NCBI RefSeq assembly: GCF_014905175.1
Contig: NC_057788.1
Span: 23,096,154 to 23,160,153 of the forward strand
Length of the DNA stretch: 64,000 bases
Reading direction: 5' to 3'
DNA from: Aphidius gifuensis
Taxonomy: Eukaryota > Arthropoda > Insecta > Hymenoptera > Braconidae
Below the pieces are notes generated by a model. It was not told the DNA's origin, made no database searches, and worked only from the letters and a program-made list of their open reading frames with translations. Position 1 is the stretch's first letter, and each line of letters begins with the position of its first letter. The position numbers were made by a program, and so were the translations under genes. Shown piece after piece: positions 11,115 through 24,140 of this stretch.

Positions 11115-12223
11115 CTATGGTTTTTTATTGTTAATTTTTTCTTCCAATTTGTCGAATTCTTTTTGTGCCATTTTTTGAGCATCATCTTCAACTTGTTCAA
11201 CACCAAGTACCTCTGGTATATAAAACTGCATCATATTTTGTACTCCATTTTTAAGAGTCACAACTGAACTTGGACAGCTTGTGCAAGATCCCTGCATTTT
11301 TAATTTGACAATTCCATCTTCAAAACTCTGAAAGTTTAATAAATAATTATCATAAGATTCATCTCACTTCTTAAAGTAAGTAATTGATTAATTTAATTGT
11401 AATTATTTACAATAAAGACAATATCACCGCCATCTTCTTGAACAGTTGGTCTTATTCTTGTGTCAAGTAGTTCTTTGATCATTTGTACAGTCTCATCATC
11501 ATCATCATTGATTTCTTCAACATAAAAAGTACATAAACACAGTTGGAGCAAAGACTGATGATATTGAAATTATCATCAACTATTATTAACAAACAAATTG
11601 AAATAATTATTGTTTAATTACGCGTATCAGATGAAGGCTGTGCCTCAGACATAACGGGTAATCCAGATGCAAAAAAATCCATAATTGTTGCAAATATTTC
11701 TGGTTTTAATATACTCCAATCAACATCTTCATCTGTTCTTGTGACTGTTATAAATTCTGGACCATAAAAAACTGATTTAACACCTTCAATTCTAAATAAC
11801 ATTTTAGCCAAAGGTGAACAGAAACCATCAGATGGACTAGGAAAATCTTTTGTTTGTCCTGGCTCAAGAACAGAAACTCCTGGTATAAATTTAAGACAAT
11901 TTGGATTTGGTGTATCTTGGGTCTGAATGAACATGTGTCTTTTTTGAATTAATGACATGTTTAATTTTTGATGCTGAAGACAAAGAATTTTATCAGGATT
12001 TTTATAATCATAATGAAGCTTTCTGGTAATGTTGTTATTTGTCAATCTAAAAAATTTAAATATCATAAATATCATCATCATGTGTTATTGCGTTTCTAAT
12101 CTAAAATTTAACAAACAAAAAAAACATGTCAGCTACTCACTTGAAACATTGACATCCAAAAGCTGATCGATATGACAATATTTGACGAGTTGACAATGCT
12201 TTTTTTAATAACTTGTCCATCAT
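11115..12223 (-). CDS. NFU1: NFU1, mitochondrial Fe-S cluster carrier
   Basis: Four exons on the minus strand: 12223-12141, 12046-11622, 11514-11411 and 11327-11115. They join in frame to 274 residues. The N-terminus (MMDKLLKKALSTRQILSYRS) is basic and lacks acids apart from one Asp, as in mitochondrial presequences. Next comes the Nfu N domain (MFIQTQDTPNPNCLKFIPG), an acidic linker (QINDDDDE) and the C-terminal NifU-like domain (IRPTVQEDGGDIVF). That domain carries the cluster-binding CxxC in GSCTSCPSS. NFU1 passes 4Fe-4S clusters to targets such as lipoyl synthase and complexes I and II. The exon 2 donor (CGC then gtaatt) is weaker than the others but gives the correct phase. The upstream of two adjacent ATGs was taken as the start; the second, three bases on, is equally possible. 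Divergent from the CoA carrier gene. Confidence 0.95.
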
Positions 12224-13187
12224 AAATTATTTATTTTAATAATAAATCTAATATTTATGGAAAATATATTTTTATAATGACAGATTTATTTTGTAAAAAA
12301 TATATTTATTATTGTTATTATAATAACTGAGGTTTGGTTAGGTTGACTAAGTGTGGACTCACGTAGTCTAATACAAAAAATTAGATTAAATTAGATTTAA
12401 AAATTGACTTCTAATTAAAAAAAAAAAAAAAAACAAAAATTATTATCAGAAGCTTTAAAAATTAATGCATAAAATTTCTGTGTTAAAAATTGTCATCAGT
12501 TTTTGACTTTGACAGTATATCTCAACAATTAAATAGAAAAAAAAATTAATTAACAATATAAATAATAATTTTAATTAAAATGTAAGCTTGATTTAGACAA
12601 ATAAAAAATTCTCAACAATTTTAAATAAAATTGGTTAATTTAAGCAATGTATTATCTTTCAAAGTGCTTGTAACCTTAAATTATTTAATTTTTTTTCATT
12701 ACACACTTGTATTTTAATTTAAAAAAATATTATTAATTTATAGAAAAAATTAATATCTAATTGTTGTCATTTATTTTTATCTATTCAGTTGAAATAAATA
12801 ATAGTCCTCAATAGTTGTCATTCACAATTGTCTACAACTGTAACAAAAAATATTGTCATACATTTTTTCATTAACAAAAATAATAATAATTAAGTTGTTA
12901 TTGTTATTGATAAAAAAAATTAAAAAATTTTATTTTTCAATTGATAAGATAGTGTATGTATTTTAAGCTACCTTGGGACCCACTGACCCACTATTTCCCT
13001 TTCTTCATATGTTCCAGAATGCAACAACAACCAATATGATCATCTTCACTGGCCAATGTGACAGGTTCATCCGGCGTATAGGTACCGCTTTCTAAACTTT
13101 TAAAACCTGATCGTGGTATTTTTTATAATAATATTTATATTATTTTTTCTCTCCAAGTGTAAACTTTCAGTTTAATTTGAAAGCGCA
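12224..13187. promoter_or_regulatory. Divergent intergenic region NFU1 / CoA carrier
   Basis: About 960 bp between the two start codons. A GC-richer patch at about 12960-13120 lies toward the carrier gene and probably holds its promoter or leader; it includes a short upstream ATG (MQQQPI then stop) near 13019. The rest is AT-rich without recognisable genes. Confidence 0.4.
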
Positions 13188-14843
13188 ATGGCATCACAAG
13201 AGTATAAACAATTGGATTTTGTTGCTAAAAGTTTATTAGCTGGTGGTGAGTTGTTTTTTTTTATAAAATTATTAATTAATATATTGGTATTTTGTATTTT
13301 TATAATTGTTAATTTAATTTTTATTTATAAATTATGTTTAATAAAAACAGGTGTTGCTGGAATGTGTTCAAAAACAGCAGTTGCACCACTTGATAGAATA
13401 AAAATATTACTTCAAGCTCATAATATTCATTACAAACATCTTGGTGTATTTTCTGGTCTCAAAGAAATTGTACAACGTGAAACAGTATTTGCACTTTATA
13501 AAGGAAATTTTGCTCAAATGATAAGAATATTTCCTTATGCTGCAACTCAATATACTGCTTTTGAAATATATAAAAAGGTATTTATTTAATTTTTTAATTG
13601 CACTTACAAAGTTATAAATCAACAGTATAAATATTATTTGTTTTATTCTCAAGTATTTAGGAAATTTCTTTGGTGAAAATGCACATATTGATAAATTTGT
13701 TGCTGGATCATCTGCTGGTGTTACAGCTGTTACATTGACATATCCACTTGATACAATCAGAGCAAGATTGGCCTTTCAAGTCAGTGGTGAACATATTTAC
13801 AATGGTATTGCTCATACTGCTGTGACAATTTTTAAAGATGTAATAATTATTATTTTATTTACAATTATATATTTAAACATTTATATGAATTATTATTAAA
13901 CTTTGTGTTTATCTGTTTAATTAAATAGGAAGGAGGTGCACGTGCATTGTATCGTGGTTTTTGGCCAACAATTATTGGCATGATACCATATGCTGGATTT
14001 TCATTTTATTCATTTGAGTATCTTAAATATTTTTGTATGAAATATTTTCCACAATATTTGTGTGATGATTGTCCAAGAAATACTGGTAAGTCACGAACTT
14101 TGATAAAACAAAAAAAAATATATATCAATCCTTGATTAGATACTCCATGTCTGGTTAATTAATTAAATATGAAATTAAAAACAATTTTTGTTTTTTTTAT
14201 TTCTCACGTTTACATTTTTTTATTATTACATCATAATTGATCATTATTATTATTATTATTTATTATTATACGATACAATGATTGAATGATGATTTTTAGA
14301 GTACAGATACTAGTGATATTATCTTAATTATTTATTTAATTGTAAAATGGAAGAAAAAAAAAACAAAAAATAATAATTAATTAATAAAATACTTGAGGGA
14401 GGATATTACACTTATCAATGATACAATAATTATTTGTTCAGGTGGACTTGTTTTGACATTACCAGCAAAATTACTTTGTGGTGCAATTGCTGGTGCTGTT
14501 GCACAAAGCTTCTCTTATCCACTAGACGTCACCAGAAGACGAATGCAATTAGCCATGATGGATCCTGCTACACATAAATATGGGTATATATTAATTTTGT
14601 TTTTACTTTTTCATTGTTAATTATTGCTTATAAATTAAATGATTAAATCAATTTTTATTTATCAATAGATCGGGTATGATGCTGACAATACAAATGATTT
14701 ATCAAGAAAACGGTATCATAAGAGGTCTTTACAGAGGAATGAGTATCAACTATCTTCGTGCAATTCCGATGGTATCAGTTAGCTTTGCAACATATGAAGT
14801 CATAAAGCAAATGCTTCATCTAGATACTGGCATGAAAGTATAA
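13188..14843 (+). CDS. SLC25A42: Mitochondrial CoA carrier, SLC25A42-like
   Basis: Six exons: 13188-13245, 13351-13577, 13654-13839, 13929-14085, 14442-14583 and 14669-14843. They give 314 residues, close to the usual length of about 318. The protein has three repeats, each with the carrier signature Px[DE]xx[KR]: PLDRIK, PLDTIR and PLDVTR. Typical followers are present, such as YKGNFAQMIRIFPYAATQYTAF and YRGFWPTIIGMIPYAG, and six membrane helices are expected. SLC25A42 sits in the inner mitochondrial membrane and brings CoA into the matrix in exchange for adenine nucleotides. The wording of the first repeat (DRIKILLQAHNIHYKHLGVFSGL) points to the CoA carrier group rather than to the ADP/ATP carriers, though the closely related SLC25A16 group cannot be fully excluded. 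A poly(A) signal lies at 14911-14916. Confidence 0.9.
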
Positions 14844-17800
14844 TATAACAATAAGATTATGAATGGATGACTCATAATCTCTTGACCTGAGATTATCAAA
14901 ATTCATCATAAATAAAAGATAAATATTTAAATATAAACAAAATATATATGCATAGCACAAAATAGAATAATAGTTATTTAAATGTTAATAGAAAAATTAT
15001 TATTATTTTTTATTTCTTTGCATTGCCATTGTGTGCTTCTTGAATAGCAATTTTTTTTTTATTTTACAAAAAAAAATGATACAATATTCTGAATGGCGAT
15101 TGTAACTTTTGAATAAATTGTTTAGCTAAAAGTTGATTTTCTTTTGAACAATATTGTAAAAATATTTTTATACAGTAAGAAAATAATAATAATAAAAAAA
15201 GGGGGATAATAAATTTACATGAGTAAATTGAGATATAGATATAAAAATTACAGATGCATAATATTTTTTATATTTTGTATTATTTTTTTTTTGATGTTTG
15301 TTAATATTTATTGTAATTGATTTTGTTAGCATCATGAAAATTTAAGTGAAAAGTACTAAAAGTAATTCTCGTTTTTTCAATACATAGACTTATTGTTTTT
15401 GAATTAGAAAAAAAAAAAAAAAAAAACGACACGAGATTCTTTTTTTATTGCAAGCTTAATTTGTAAGCCAACAAAATAATGTTAAATAAATGCAAAATAA
15501 ATTTAAGGATTTGTTGAAATATTTGGCATGTGTTTTGTATTAAAAATTCACAAAATAATCTAACAATACATATTACTTGTCAAATTGCCAAATAAACCAG
15601 ACATTTTATTTTTCAATATTTTCATCGTAAAAATTCAATTACTTCATTCATTGATAGACATACATATATACTTTTTTTTTGTTTATCAAATAAAATCATA
15701 CATGTTGACATTGAAAATAAAAATAAATAAAATGTCTAGAATAATGTAAATTTTCCAAAACCATAATTCATAAATTAACAAATAAAAATATTTTAAGTGT
15801 GTTATACTAAATAATTGATGCTAAATAATTTTTGTAAATACAAAAGTGTAAGATTATTTTGTTCATACAATAAACAAATACAAAATTATTTTTACATTAA
15901 AATCTATTAAGTTGCAATGATTCTTTTTTTTTTTTTATAACTTTCTTCTTTGAGAATCTTTTCTCAATGCACAATTAGTCTACTTTTTTTTTTCCACGCT
16001 TATCATTATTCACGTTTTAATTTTTATATATGCGGAAGGATTTACTGTTATTATTTACGCGTTAATTGTTTTAAAAATAATTTAATTAATAATAGTAATA
16101 ATAATGGTCTGACAAGTTTAGTCGATTATTGTATTACCACATAACAATTTATTTTTCAACTTCAGCTAGACATTTTTTATTTATTCCATTTATTCTTTTT
16201 CAAATAATAATCTAGGAAAAAAATTACTAGTTATTATTGCATCATTTAATAAACGTCGTTGTTCAGGGTTTTATTATAAAAAAAAAAAAATGTTATTGGA
16301 TCTGTTCAATGAATAATTTTAACACAACACTAATCGAGTTTTTTTTTTTTTTTTTTTCTTTCTCTTCTTTTTCTTTTTTTACATTACATATTTTTATTAT
16401 CCATTAAGCTGTTTTTTTTTTTTAATTCAATGTTTAAATATAGTTAAAATTAAAAACAGTATTTTTCATTTTCAGTACCATCACACATCATAAACAAAAA
16501 AAAAGTTTCTAATTAATTTCCAATATATTTAGTTGGGCCATTGACATATCTTTATGAGATATACAATTTGATATTTATTATAAATTTATAAATAAATTAA
16601 AAAAGAAAAAAATTATACAAAATATAATTATAAGAAAAAAAATAAATAAAAAGTGATAATTGATTGATATTTAATTTCGGTTTATAATGATATTTATTGT
16701 TTTAATATTTGTATGAAAATGGTGTAAAAAAAACAAAAAAAATTAAATGATTTAATGCATTTTATACAGAGCAATTGTTGTGAGGATGCTTTGAGTATAC
16801 ATGTAGATGTGTAATCATGGTCCACTGAAGCTCTGTGTTTGTTGAATCAACAAGTTACATGGTATTACCAATCTTAGTCTCTATTTAAAAAAAAAAATAA
16901 AAAAAAATAATGAGTCATATGAAATTTATCATTGTATCCGAATAATTCATTTTTCAAACAATCTTTCATTGGCATAAGTGTAAATCTAGTTCTAAAAAAA
17001 AAAAACAAAAAAAAAAAAAACGACATTTGATTTATTAATTATTAATAATTTTTTTAAAAAAAAAAAAGGCATTATCTTGACGTGAATATGCAACACGAGA
17101 TAGCATAAAATAATTGTTATTATTAAATTGATTTTATTAAATTTTTAAAACTCAGTGCATTCACGCTGATGTCACGACGAATGTTTCTATTTATTCATTA
17201 ACTTTTTTCACAATCTTTTATTTATAATTTAATTATGAATTTCAAATTCACTCTTTTCATCGAGGTCTTTTATGAATGAGCAGTTTTTAAACACGATATA
17301 GTAGAGTAGACACACGTGGCTCTTTTTTTTTTAAATTATTTTTATATACGATTGTTTGCACTATTTTTTTTCTTTTATTTTTAAACTATTCAATACTTTG
17401 TTTTTTTTTTTTTTGTTTTTTAAAACTTTTTTTACAAGGTCATTTCAAAAAAATTAACTCATAAAAATTTTAGTATTATTTTTAAGTTTGTTAATATGAT
17501 TTATACTGACATGTTGATGTTGAATTGTATTTTAAATTTTTTATTTATTTTTGATTATTAAAATAAAAGCAAAACATTATGATTAATAGAACTTGGGAGT
17601 ACATGAGTAAATTTAGCTGGTATGTGTACAATTGTTTTTTTTTTTTTTTCTTGCTCATAATGTTTTTTTTTTTTAGTGTACAAGTGTTGTGTCTACATGT
17701 CTAGATATAATTGTGAAACGCGTACTGGTTACTTGGCCAATTACAAAATCCTTTTAAAGAGCGTTTTTTTATATTTTGTTAAATTTTATTTTAATAATGA

Positions 17801-18080
17801 TGACGATGATTGTGTTTAAGGACTTGCACTGGGATGAACTTGACATTCATAACGATGTTTACTTTTTTTTTTTTTTTTTTTTTCATATAAGTTGTACGCG
17901 TTTATTTATATTTTTCTTTTTTTTGACGTTAAAAATCATATTTTATATGTAAATAATTATTTTTTGTATTTTTTTTTTTTTTTAATTTTTATTCTTTTTG
18001 CATATTTTGTGGCATTACTATAAAGCCATCATTGTTCCAGTCCCCTACCTTAAAAATCTATGCTCCTTAGGTTGAACTTC
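14844..18080. other. 3' regions of the CoA carrier and PP2A-C
   Basis: AT-rich DNA between two convergent genes. Coding potential is absent. Long T runs, for example at 17863-17883, and many poly(A)-signal-like words on both strands are present. A fair part is likely the long 3' UTR of the PP2A gene, but its end cannot be placed by eye. Confidence 0.5.
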
Positions 18081-20496
18081 TTACAAGAAGTAATCAGGTG
18101 TTCGTCTGGTTACGTGTGGCTCACCACGTCTTGGTGCTGGATCAAACTGAAGGCTGTAATTTTAATTAAAAATTAATTAATATTATTGAGCTTTTTATGA
18201 TAATAATAATTGTTTTTGTTTCTAATTTAAACTTACAATGAATATTTCAGAGCATCGTCCAGTTCCATAATTGCAGCTTGATTACCACAACGGTAACAGT
18301 AATTTGGTGCTGAGAATATTGTTACAACATTGCGATCGTGACACCTGTTATTGTTGAAAAAAATAAAATATTATTATTAAAATATTTAACAATTTAATTA
18401 AAATAATAAACAAATTTTATTTAAAAGAAAAACAATTACCAATTGTATCCTTCCATGACAAGTTGATGAGCTCGAGAAACAAGTGTCAGTCCATTTGAGT
18501 GATTAAATGTTTCCGAAATATCCTGACCAAATGTGTAACCAGCACCACGAGGTGAAATTCCCCAACCTCCTCTATCATCAGGATCTGACCATAATAAGTC
18601 ACACATTGGACCCTATAAATAATTAAATAAATAATTAATGATCTATCATAATCATCATAGTTTATTTAATTTTTGTTTTCATATTAATAAAATATATTAC
18701 TTCATGTGGTACTTCTTGAAGACGATCAAGTGCCCGAATGTGATCCAAGGAATCAATTGAAGGTGATAAACCACCGTGCAAACAAAATATTTGACCGTCG
18801 ACAAGTGCAGTCAATGGTAAATAATCAAATAAATCCGTAAAGAATTTCCAAACATTTGCATTACCATATTTACGTAGACATTCATCATAAAAACCATATA
18901 CTTGTGTAATTTGTCTTGATTCATGATTACCTCGGAGAATTGTTATTCTTTCACGGTACCTCACCTGATAAATAAAAACAGCGTTAACATTAATTTATAA
19001 ACAAATAAATAACAATAATATTAGATACATACTTTGAGTGCAACAAGAAGAGTCACTGTTTCAACAGAATAGTAACCACGATCAACATAATCACCCATAA
19101 ATAAGTAATTTGTGTCTGGTGATTTTCCACCTATTCTGAACAATTCCATCAAATCATGAAATTGTCCATGAACATCACCACATACTGTGACTGGACATTT
19201 GACCTCCTGTACATTTGATTCCTTTGCAAGAATTTCCTTAGCCTGTAATATTAATTATTTTTTTAATTTAATTGTTATACCAATATAAAATCAATATCAA
19301 ATATATTAATTTATAATTTGTGCGCATCACAACAATTTTCTATATTACTCACTCACTCTTAAAATTTATCGAGTGATGTCATCAACAATTTTCAATTAAA
19401 ATGAAACATTTTACTGTTTATATTTTTTCTTTGATATCTATTTTATCTTTGTTTTTTTTTTTTTTTGTTATTTAAACTGTTTACTATTATCTGATGATTT
19501 TGTTTTGTATTGTTATCATAAGTCTATTAATCAAGATGATTATTTTTCATTTAATTTTATTTTTTAAGTGGCATTATAGTCAACATGTTGAGGTTTCATT
19601 AAAACCAAACAACAACTCAACATTATGAAATATATTTAATGAACGACAAAAGTGCATTTAAATTTCACCTGTTGCAGTGTAATAAACAATATCTATCTTT
19701 TAAATAAAAACATCCCAATTTATAATAATAATAGTACGAATAAAAAGGAAAAAAAAAAAAAATATATTTCATCATTTAGGAGTATAAAAATTAAATAAAT
19801 AATTCAATGTATGTTTTGAAAAATCCCAAGAAAAACAAAATATATCCTTGAATAATTTGACGTATATAATACGATTATTATTTAAATAAAAACTAAAATA
19901 TAAAATTTATTTATTGAAAAATAAATAAATACGTGGTCCAAAAACGTATCAATGAATCACAGCATGTATGTGTGTGACGTTGTTACTGCCTCACATACAC
20001 AACAGTGGCAAATAAAAAAAAACTTTTAGGAAAATGAAAAAAAAAAAAAAAAAAATAGTAGCTCGATAAATAATAAATAAATAATCATACAAAATGAAAA
20101 ACAATTATTAGTGTACATTTGTTGGTATTACAAGTGTCAAAATACATGATTAACAATGTATTAACATGACATATACCACCCAATATATAAAAAAAAAAAA
20201 AAAAGGAAAAAATAAAAAAAAAGTCGCCACTTGAGCTCTCATGTAAAAGCACACACATTTAATCAGATACCGCCGAAGCAAAACTCACGAGTTATGAACA
20301 ATATTTAACAGGAATAATCATGTCAAAATAATGCCAATAAAATTTATAATAAATACATAATAATAATGCTCATTATAAATAGTTAGATATATACCTTATC
20401 GCAAAGAGTTTTAACTTGGCTTTCGGTCAGTTGTTTGCAGTCATTTAACTGCTCTATCCACTGGTCAAGCTCCTTGAGTGACGCCTTTTCTTCCAT
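18081..20496 (-). CDS. mts: PP2A catalytic subunit
   Basis: Six exons: 20496-20395, 19242-19033, 18964-18701, 18612-18440, 18344-18237 and 18153-18081. They join in frame to 309 residues, exactly the length of the animal PP2A catalytic subunit (microtubule star in Drosophila). The three metal-site signatures are intact: GDVHGQ, GDYVDRG and RGNHES. The C-terminus TPDYFL ends in the leucine that is carboxymethylated and includes the regulatory tyrosine, which favours PP2A over PP4 and PP6. It removes phosphate from Ser/Thr in cell-cycle, Wnt, insulin and cytoskeletal pathways as part of an A-B-C trimer. Intron 1 is the longest (about 1.15 kb). The gene is tail-to-tail with the CoA carrier, and its 5' side borders the satellite region. 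Confidence 0.98.
19243..20394 (-). other. PP2A-C intron 1 with a GC-richer patch
   Basis: Most is AT-rich. Patches around 19930-20000 and 20220-20290 are richer in G and C than the surrounding intron. The first includes imperfect inverted GTATGTGTGTGA / TCACATACAC words that could fold. This could be an intronic regulatory element or a small RNA, but nothing identifies it. Confidence 0.3.
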
Positions 20497-21596
20497 CGTT
20501 ATTTACCACTGATTATAACTTTATTTCTTTTTTATTATTTTAATATTTTTTTATTTTTCTTAATTGTATATTTAAATAATATATTATTTTTTGTAATTTT
20601 AAACACTCAGCACATGTATAGTTGGTTAAGTAATTTATGTTTATTATATTGTATATTAATTTATTAATTAAATCATTTATATATTTATTTTTTAATGATA
20701 ATTAACAAACACACACAATATAAATCCCCAATTGAGGGAAATATATTCTTCAAAATGGCCGAGTTAACGAGAGAGTGTGTCTGTCGGTTGGACTGTCGGT
20801 CTTTGCTGCTGCTGTTGCGACTTGCGCCGCTAAGGATGACGTCACGCCGCGCAGTTTAAGGATTTTTTTTTTTTTTTTTTATGGAATTATGGCAAATATA
20901 CTCCTTGTTGGTGCTGCCGTCTGTTGCGATATTATTGTGTCAAAATTTATACTTTTGTCTCACTTTATTTATTGATAAATAGCCGCTAAAACAACATGTG
21001 TAAACAAACCGGTGTTTTTTATATCTGCCATCTTTTATTTGTATTGACCAATTGGAGATCGGTTACATGCGAATATAACCAATAAACTGAGTTCATTCTT
21101 GTTGTCAACACGTTACTAAACAATAAATTAAAATAAATACATAATTAATAATAATAATAGTACTAACAACAACAATAATAATAGAAGTGGTAAATAAAAA
21201 AAAACATAAACAATAATGTTTGTACATATTGAGCGCTGTCAAAAATTGCGTTAAATTGCTTTTTTTTAAAGGAATGATGTTGTTATGAGTTGAATGGTGA
21301 TTTGCTGTTTAAAATTACGTGAATTTCTCATTAGAAAATACAGAGTATTTTTGATGGGAGATGATAGATAGTAATATTATTTATATTGTCATTTTGAATG
21401 ACTATAAATGATTTACTTGTGGCCTAATTAATTAATTAACCCTGAAGTATTACTGTTTCATTGACCTTGGACTTGTCTTCATTTTTAGATGTCATTATTG
21501 ACTATTGTTGTTGTTTTATTTTCTTGTTCGTAATATATTTTCAATTATAATTATTTATACACATATACCAATAATAATTACTCGTGTGTCAATTCG
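20497..21596. promoter_or_regulatory. PP2A-C promoter and upstream region
   Basis: A GC-richer patch at about 20750-20860, about 260-360 bp upstream of the start codon, probably marks the promoter. It holds AAAATGGCCG (20753-20762), which resembles a YY1/Pho site. The part beyond 21000 is AT-rich spacer up to the repeat region. Confidence 0.4.
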
Positions 21597-22068
21597 TTAA
21601 CAAGGTCGTTTTCGAAAAAAAAGGATATTAACAGGAATATAGAAGAGGCAAAGAGGTATTTTGTTTTTTTTCTGGCTTACCTCTTTCCCTGTTCTACATT
21701 CCTGTTCAGAAGGAGTTTTTAATCTCTATTTTTTATAATTTTATATTTTCAAAAATATCGAATACCTCTTCGGTCATTCTTTGTTCCTGATACTCGAAAA
21801 TTTTTTTTTCTATCAAATTCCAAAAAAGTTCTTAAAATAATTGAAAAAAAAAAATTTCGGGTATCAGGAACATAGAATAAGCATGGAAGTATTTCATATT
21901 TTTGAAAATACCTCCTTGCTCATTCTATGTTCCTGATACTCCAAAATTTTTTTTTCTATAGAATTTTAAAAAATTTGTGGGACAAAAAATTTTCGAGTAT
22001 CAGGAACATAGAATGAGCAAAGAGTTATTTTCAAAAATATGGAATACGCCTTTGCTCATTCTTAATAA
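21597..22068. repeat. Palindromic repeat zone P1
   Basis: Alternating forward and reverse copies of a unit of about 35-40 bases with consensus AATACCTCTTTGCTCATTCT followed by ATGTTCCTGATACTCGAAAA. Reverse copies lie at about 21630-21662, 21859-21895 and 21992-22034, and forward copies at about 21680-21715, 21763-21800, 21907-21945 and 22041-22062. Neighbouring copies face each other across A/T-rich loops of about 40-60 bases, so single strands could form a row of hairpins. Confidence 0.8.
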
Positions 22069-23690
22069 TAGATGGCGCTGAACTTGTTGACTTAAAACAT
22101 ACCTCTTTTCCAGTTCTATAACCCTGATAAAACAACCCTCCTCTATCTATGATATTTCAATGTGTTTACTGTATAATTCCTTAAAAAAACAATAGATGGC
22201 GCTGAACTTGTTGACTCAAAAAATACCTCTTTTCCTGTTCTATAAACCTGATAAAACAGCTCTCTTCTATCTATGATATTTCAATGTGTTTACCTTATAG
22301 TTCTTTAAAAAAAATAGTAGATGGCGCTGAACTTGTTGTCCCAAAAAAAACCTCTTTTCATGTTCTATACTCCTGATAAAACAGCCCTCGCCTATCTATG
22401 ATATTTCAATGTGTTTACCCTATAGTTCCTAAGGAAAACAACAGATGGCGCTGAAGTTGTTGGCTCAAAAAATACCTCTTTGCCTGTTCTATAACCCTGA
22501 TAAAACAGCCGCCGTCTATCTATGATATTTTAATGTGTTTACTCTATAGTTCCCAAGACAAACAACAGATGGCGCTGAACTTGTTGACTCAAAAAATACC
22601 TCTTTGCCTGTTCTATAACCCTGATAAAACAGCCCCCTTCTATCTTTGATATTTCAATGTGTTTACCTTATAGTTCCTAAAAAAATAATAGATGGCGCTT
22701 CGTGTTGTCCGCAAAAATACCTCTTCCCCTGTTCTATAACCCTGATAAAACAGCCCCCTTCTATCTTTGATATTTCAATGTGTTTACCTTATAGTTCCTA
22801 AAAAAATAATAGATGGCGCTGAACTTGTTGACTCAAAAAATACCTCTTTTCCTGTTCTATAATCCTGATAAAACAGCCCTTTTCTATCTATGATATTTCA
22901 ATGTGTTTACTCTATAGTTCTCAAGAAAAACAACAGATGGCGCTGAACTTGTTGACTCAAAAAATACCTCTTTGCCTGTTCTATAACCCTGATAAAACAG
23001 CCCTCCTCTATCTATGATATTTTAATGTGTTTACTATATAGTTCCTAAGAAAAACAACAGATGGCGCTGAACTTGCTGGCTCAAAAAATATCTCTTTGCC
23101 TGTTCTATAACCCCGATAAAACAGCCCTTTTCTATCTATGATATTTCAATGTCTTCACCCTATAGTTCCTAAGAAAAACAATAGATGGCGTTTCGTGGTG
23201 TGGCGCAAAAAATACCTCTTCCCCTTTTCTATAACCCTGATAATACAGCCCTTTTCTATCTATGATATTTCAATGTCTTCACCCTATAGTTTCTAAGAAA
23301 AACAATAGATGGCGTTTCCTGGTGTGGCGCAAAAAATACCTCTTCTCCTGTTCTATAATCCTGATAAAACAGCCGTCGCCTATCTATGATATTTTAATGT
23401 GTTTACTCTATAATTCCTGAAAAAAAATATAGATGGCGCTTGGTAGTGTGGCGCAAAAAATACCTCTTTTCTTGTTCTATAACTCTGATAAAACAGCACT
23501 CTTTTATCTATGACATTTCAATGTTTTTACCATATAGTCCTAAAGAAAAACAAGAGATAGCGCTTCGTAGTGTGGCGCAAAAAATACCTCCTTACCTGTT
23601 CTATAACCCTGAGGAAACAGCCCTCAATATTTCAATGTGTTTGCTTATTATAGTTCCCAAAAAAAACAATAGATGGCGCTGATTTTTCAA
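22069..23690 (+). repeat. 124-bp satellite block S1 (14 cores)
   Basis: Tandem monomer of about 124 bp. The core AGATGGCGCT (or a one- or two-base variant) starts at 22070, 22194, 22319, 22443, 22567, 22690, 22811, 22935, 23059, 23183, 23307, 23431, 23555 and 23671. The monomer goes on with AATACCTCTTTGCCTGTTCT, ATAACCCTGATAAAACAGCC and TATCTATGATATTTCAATGT. Its middle part is related to the palindromic unit of P1. Open frames inside it (for example near 23440) arise from the repeat and are not genes. Confidence 0.95.
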
Positions 23691-24140
23691 AAATATAGAA
23701 TACCTCTTCGCTCATTCTATGTTTCTAATACAAATCCAAGATTTGTCCATAATTTTTTTTAAATTTGATAGAAAAAAAATTATTCGGGTATCAGGAACGT
23801 AGAATGACCGAAGAGGTATTTTGATATTTTCGAAAATACCTCCTTGCTCATTCTATGTTCCTAATACAAATCAATGATTTTTCAAAGAATTTTCAAAATA
23901 TTTCAAAAAAAAAAATTTTCGAGTATCAGGAACATAGAATGACCGAAGAGGTATTTTAATATTTTTAAAAATACCTCCTTGCTCATTCTATGTTCCTAAT
24001 ACAAATCTAAGATTTTTCGACAAATTTTTTGAAATTTGATAGAAAAAAAATTTTTCGAGTATCAGGAACATAGAATAAGCAAGGAGGTATTTTCAAAATT
24101 TTTTTATATTAAATTTAAAAGATTTTATAGGATAATTCTC
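23691..24140. repeat. Palindromic repeat zone P2
   Basis: Same unit as P1. Forward copies lie at about 23698-23730, 23836-23870 and 23970-24002. Reverse copies lie at about 23788-23822, 23922-23955 and 24058-24093. They alternate strictly, giving three facing pairs, and separate the two satellite blocks. Confidence 0.8.

Noticed and set aside
13407..13652. 81-codon minus-strand frame
   Set aside because: Antisense shadow of CoA carrier exon 2.
20775..20975. 66-codon frame upstream of PP2A-C
   Set aside because: Lies over the likely promoter and a long T run, with no splice or family support.
23440..23682. 80-codon open frame in the satellite, and a sister frame at 24286-24483
   Set aside because: Both are the same monomer read in frame; they vanish in neighbouring monomers and have no gene structure.
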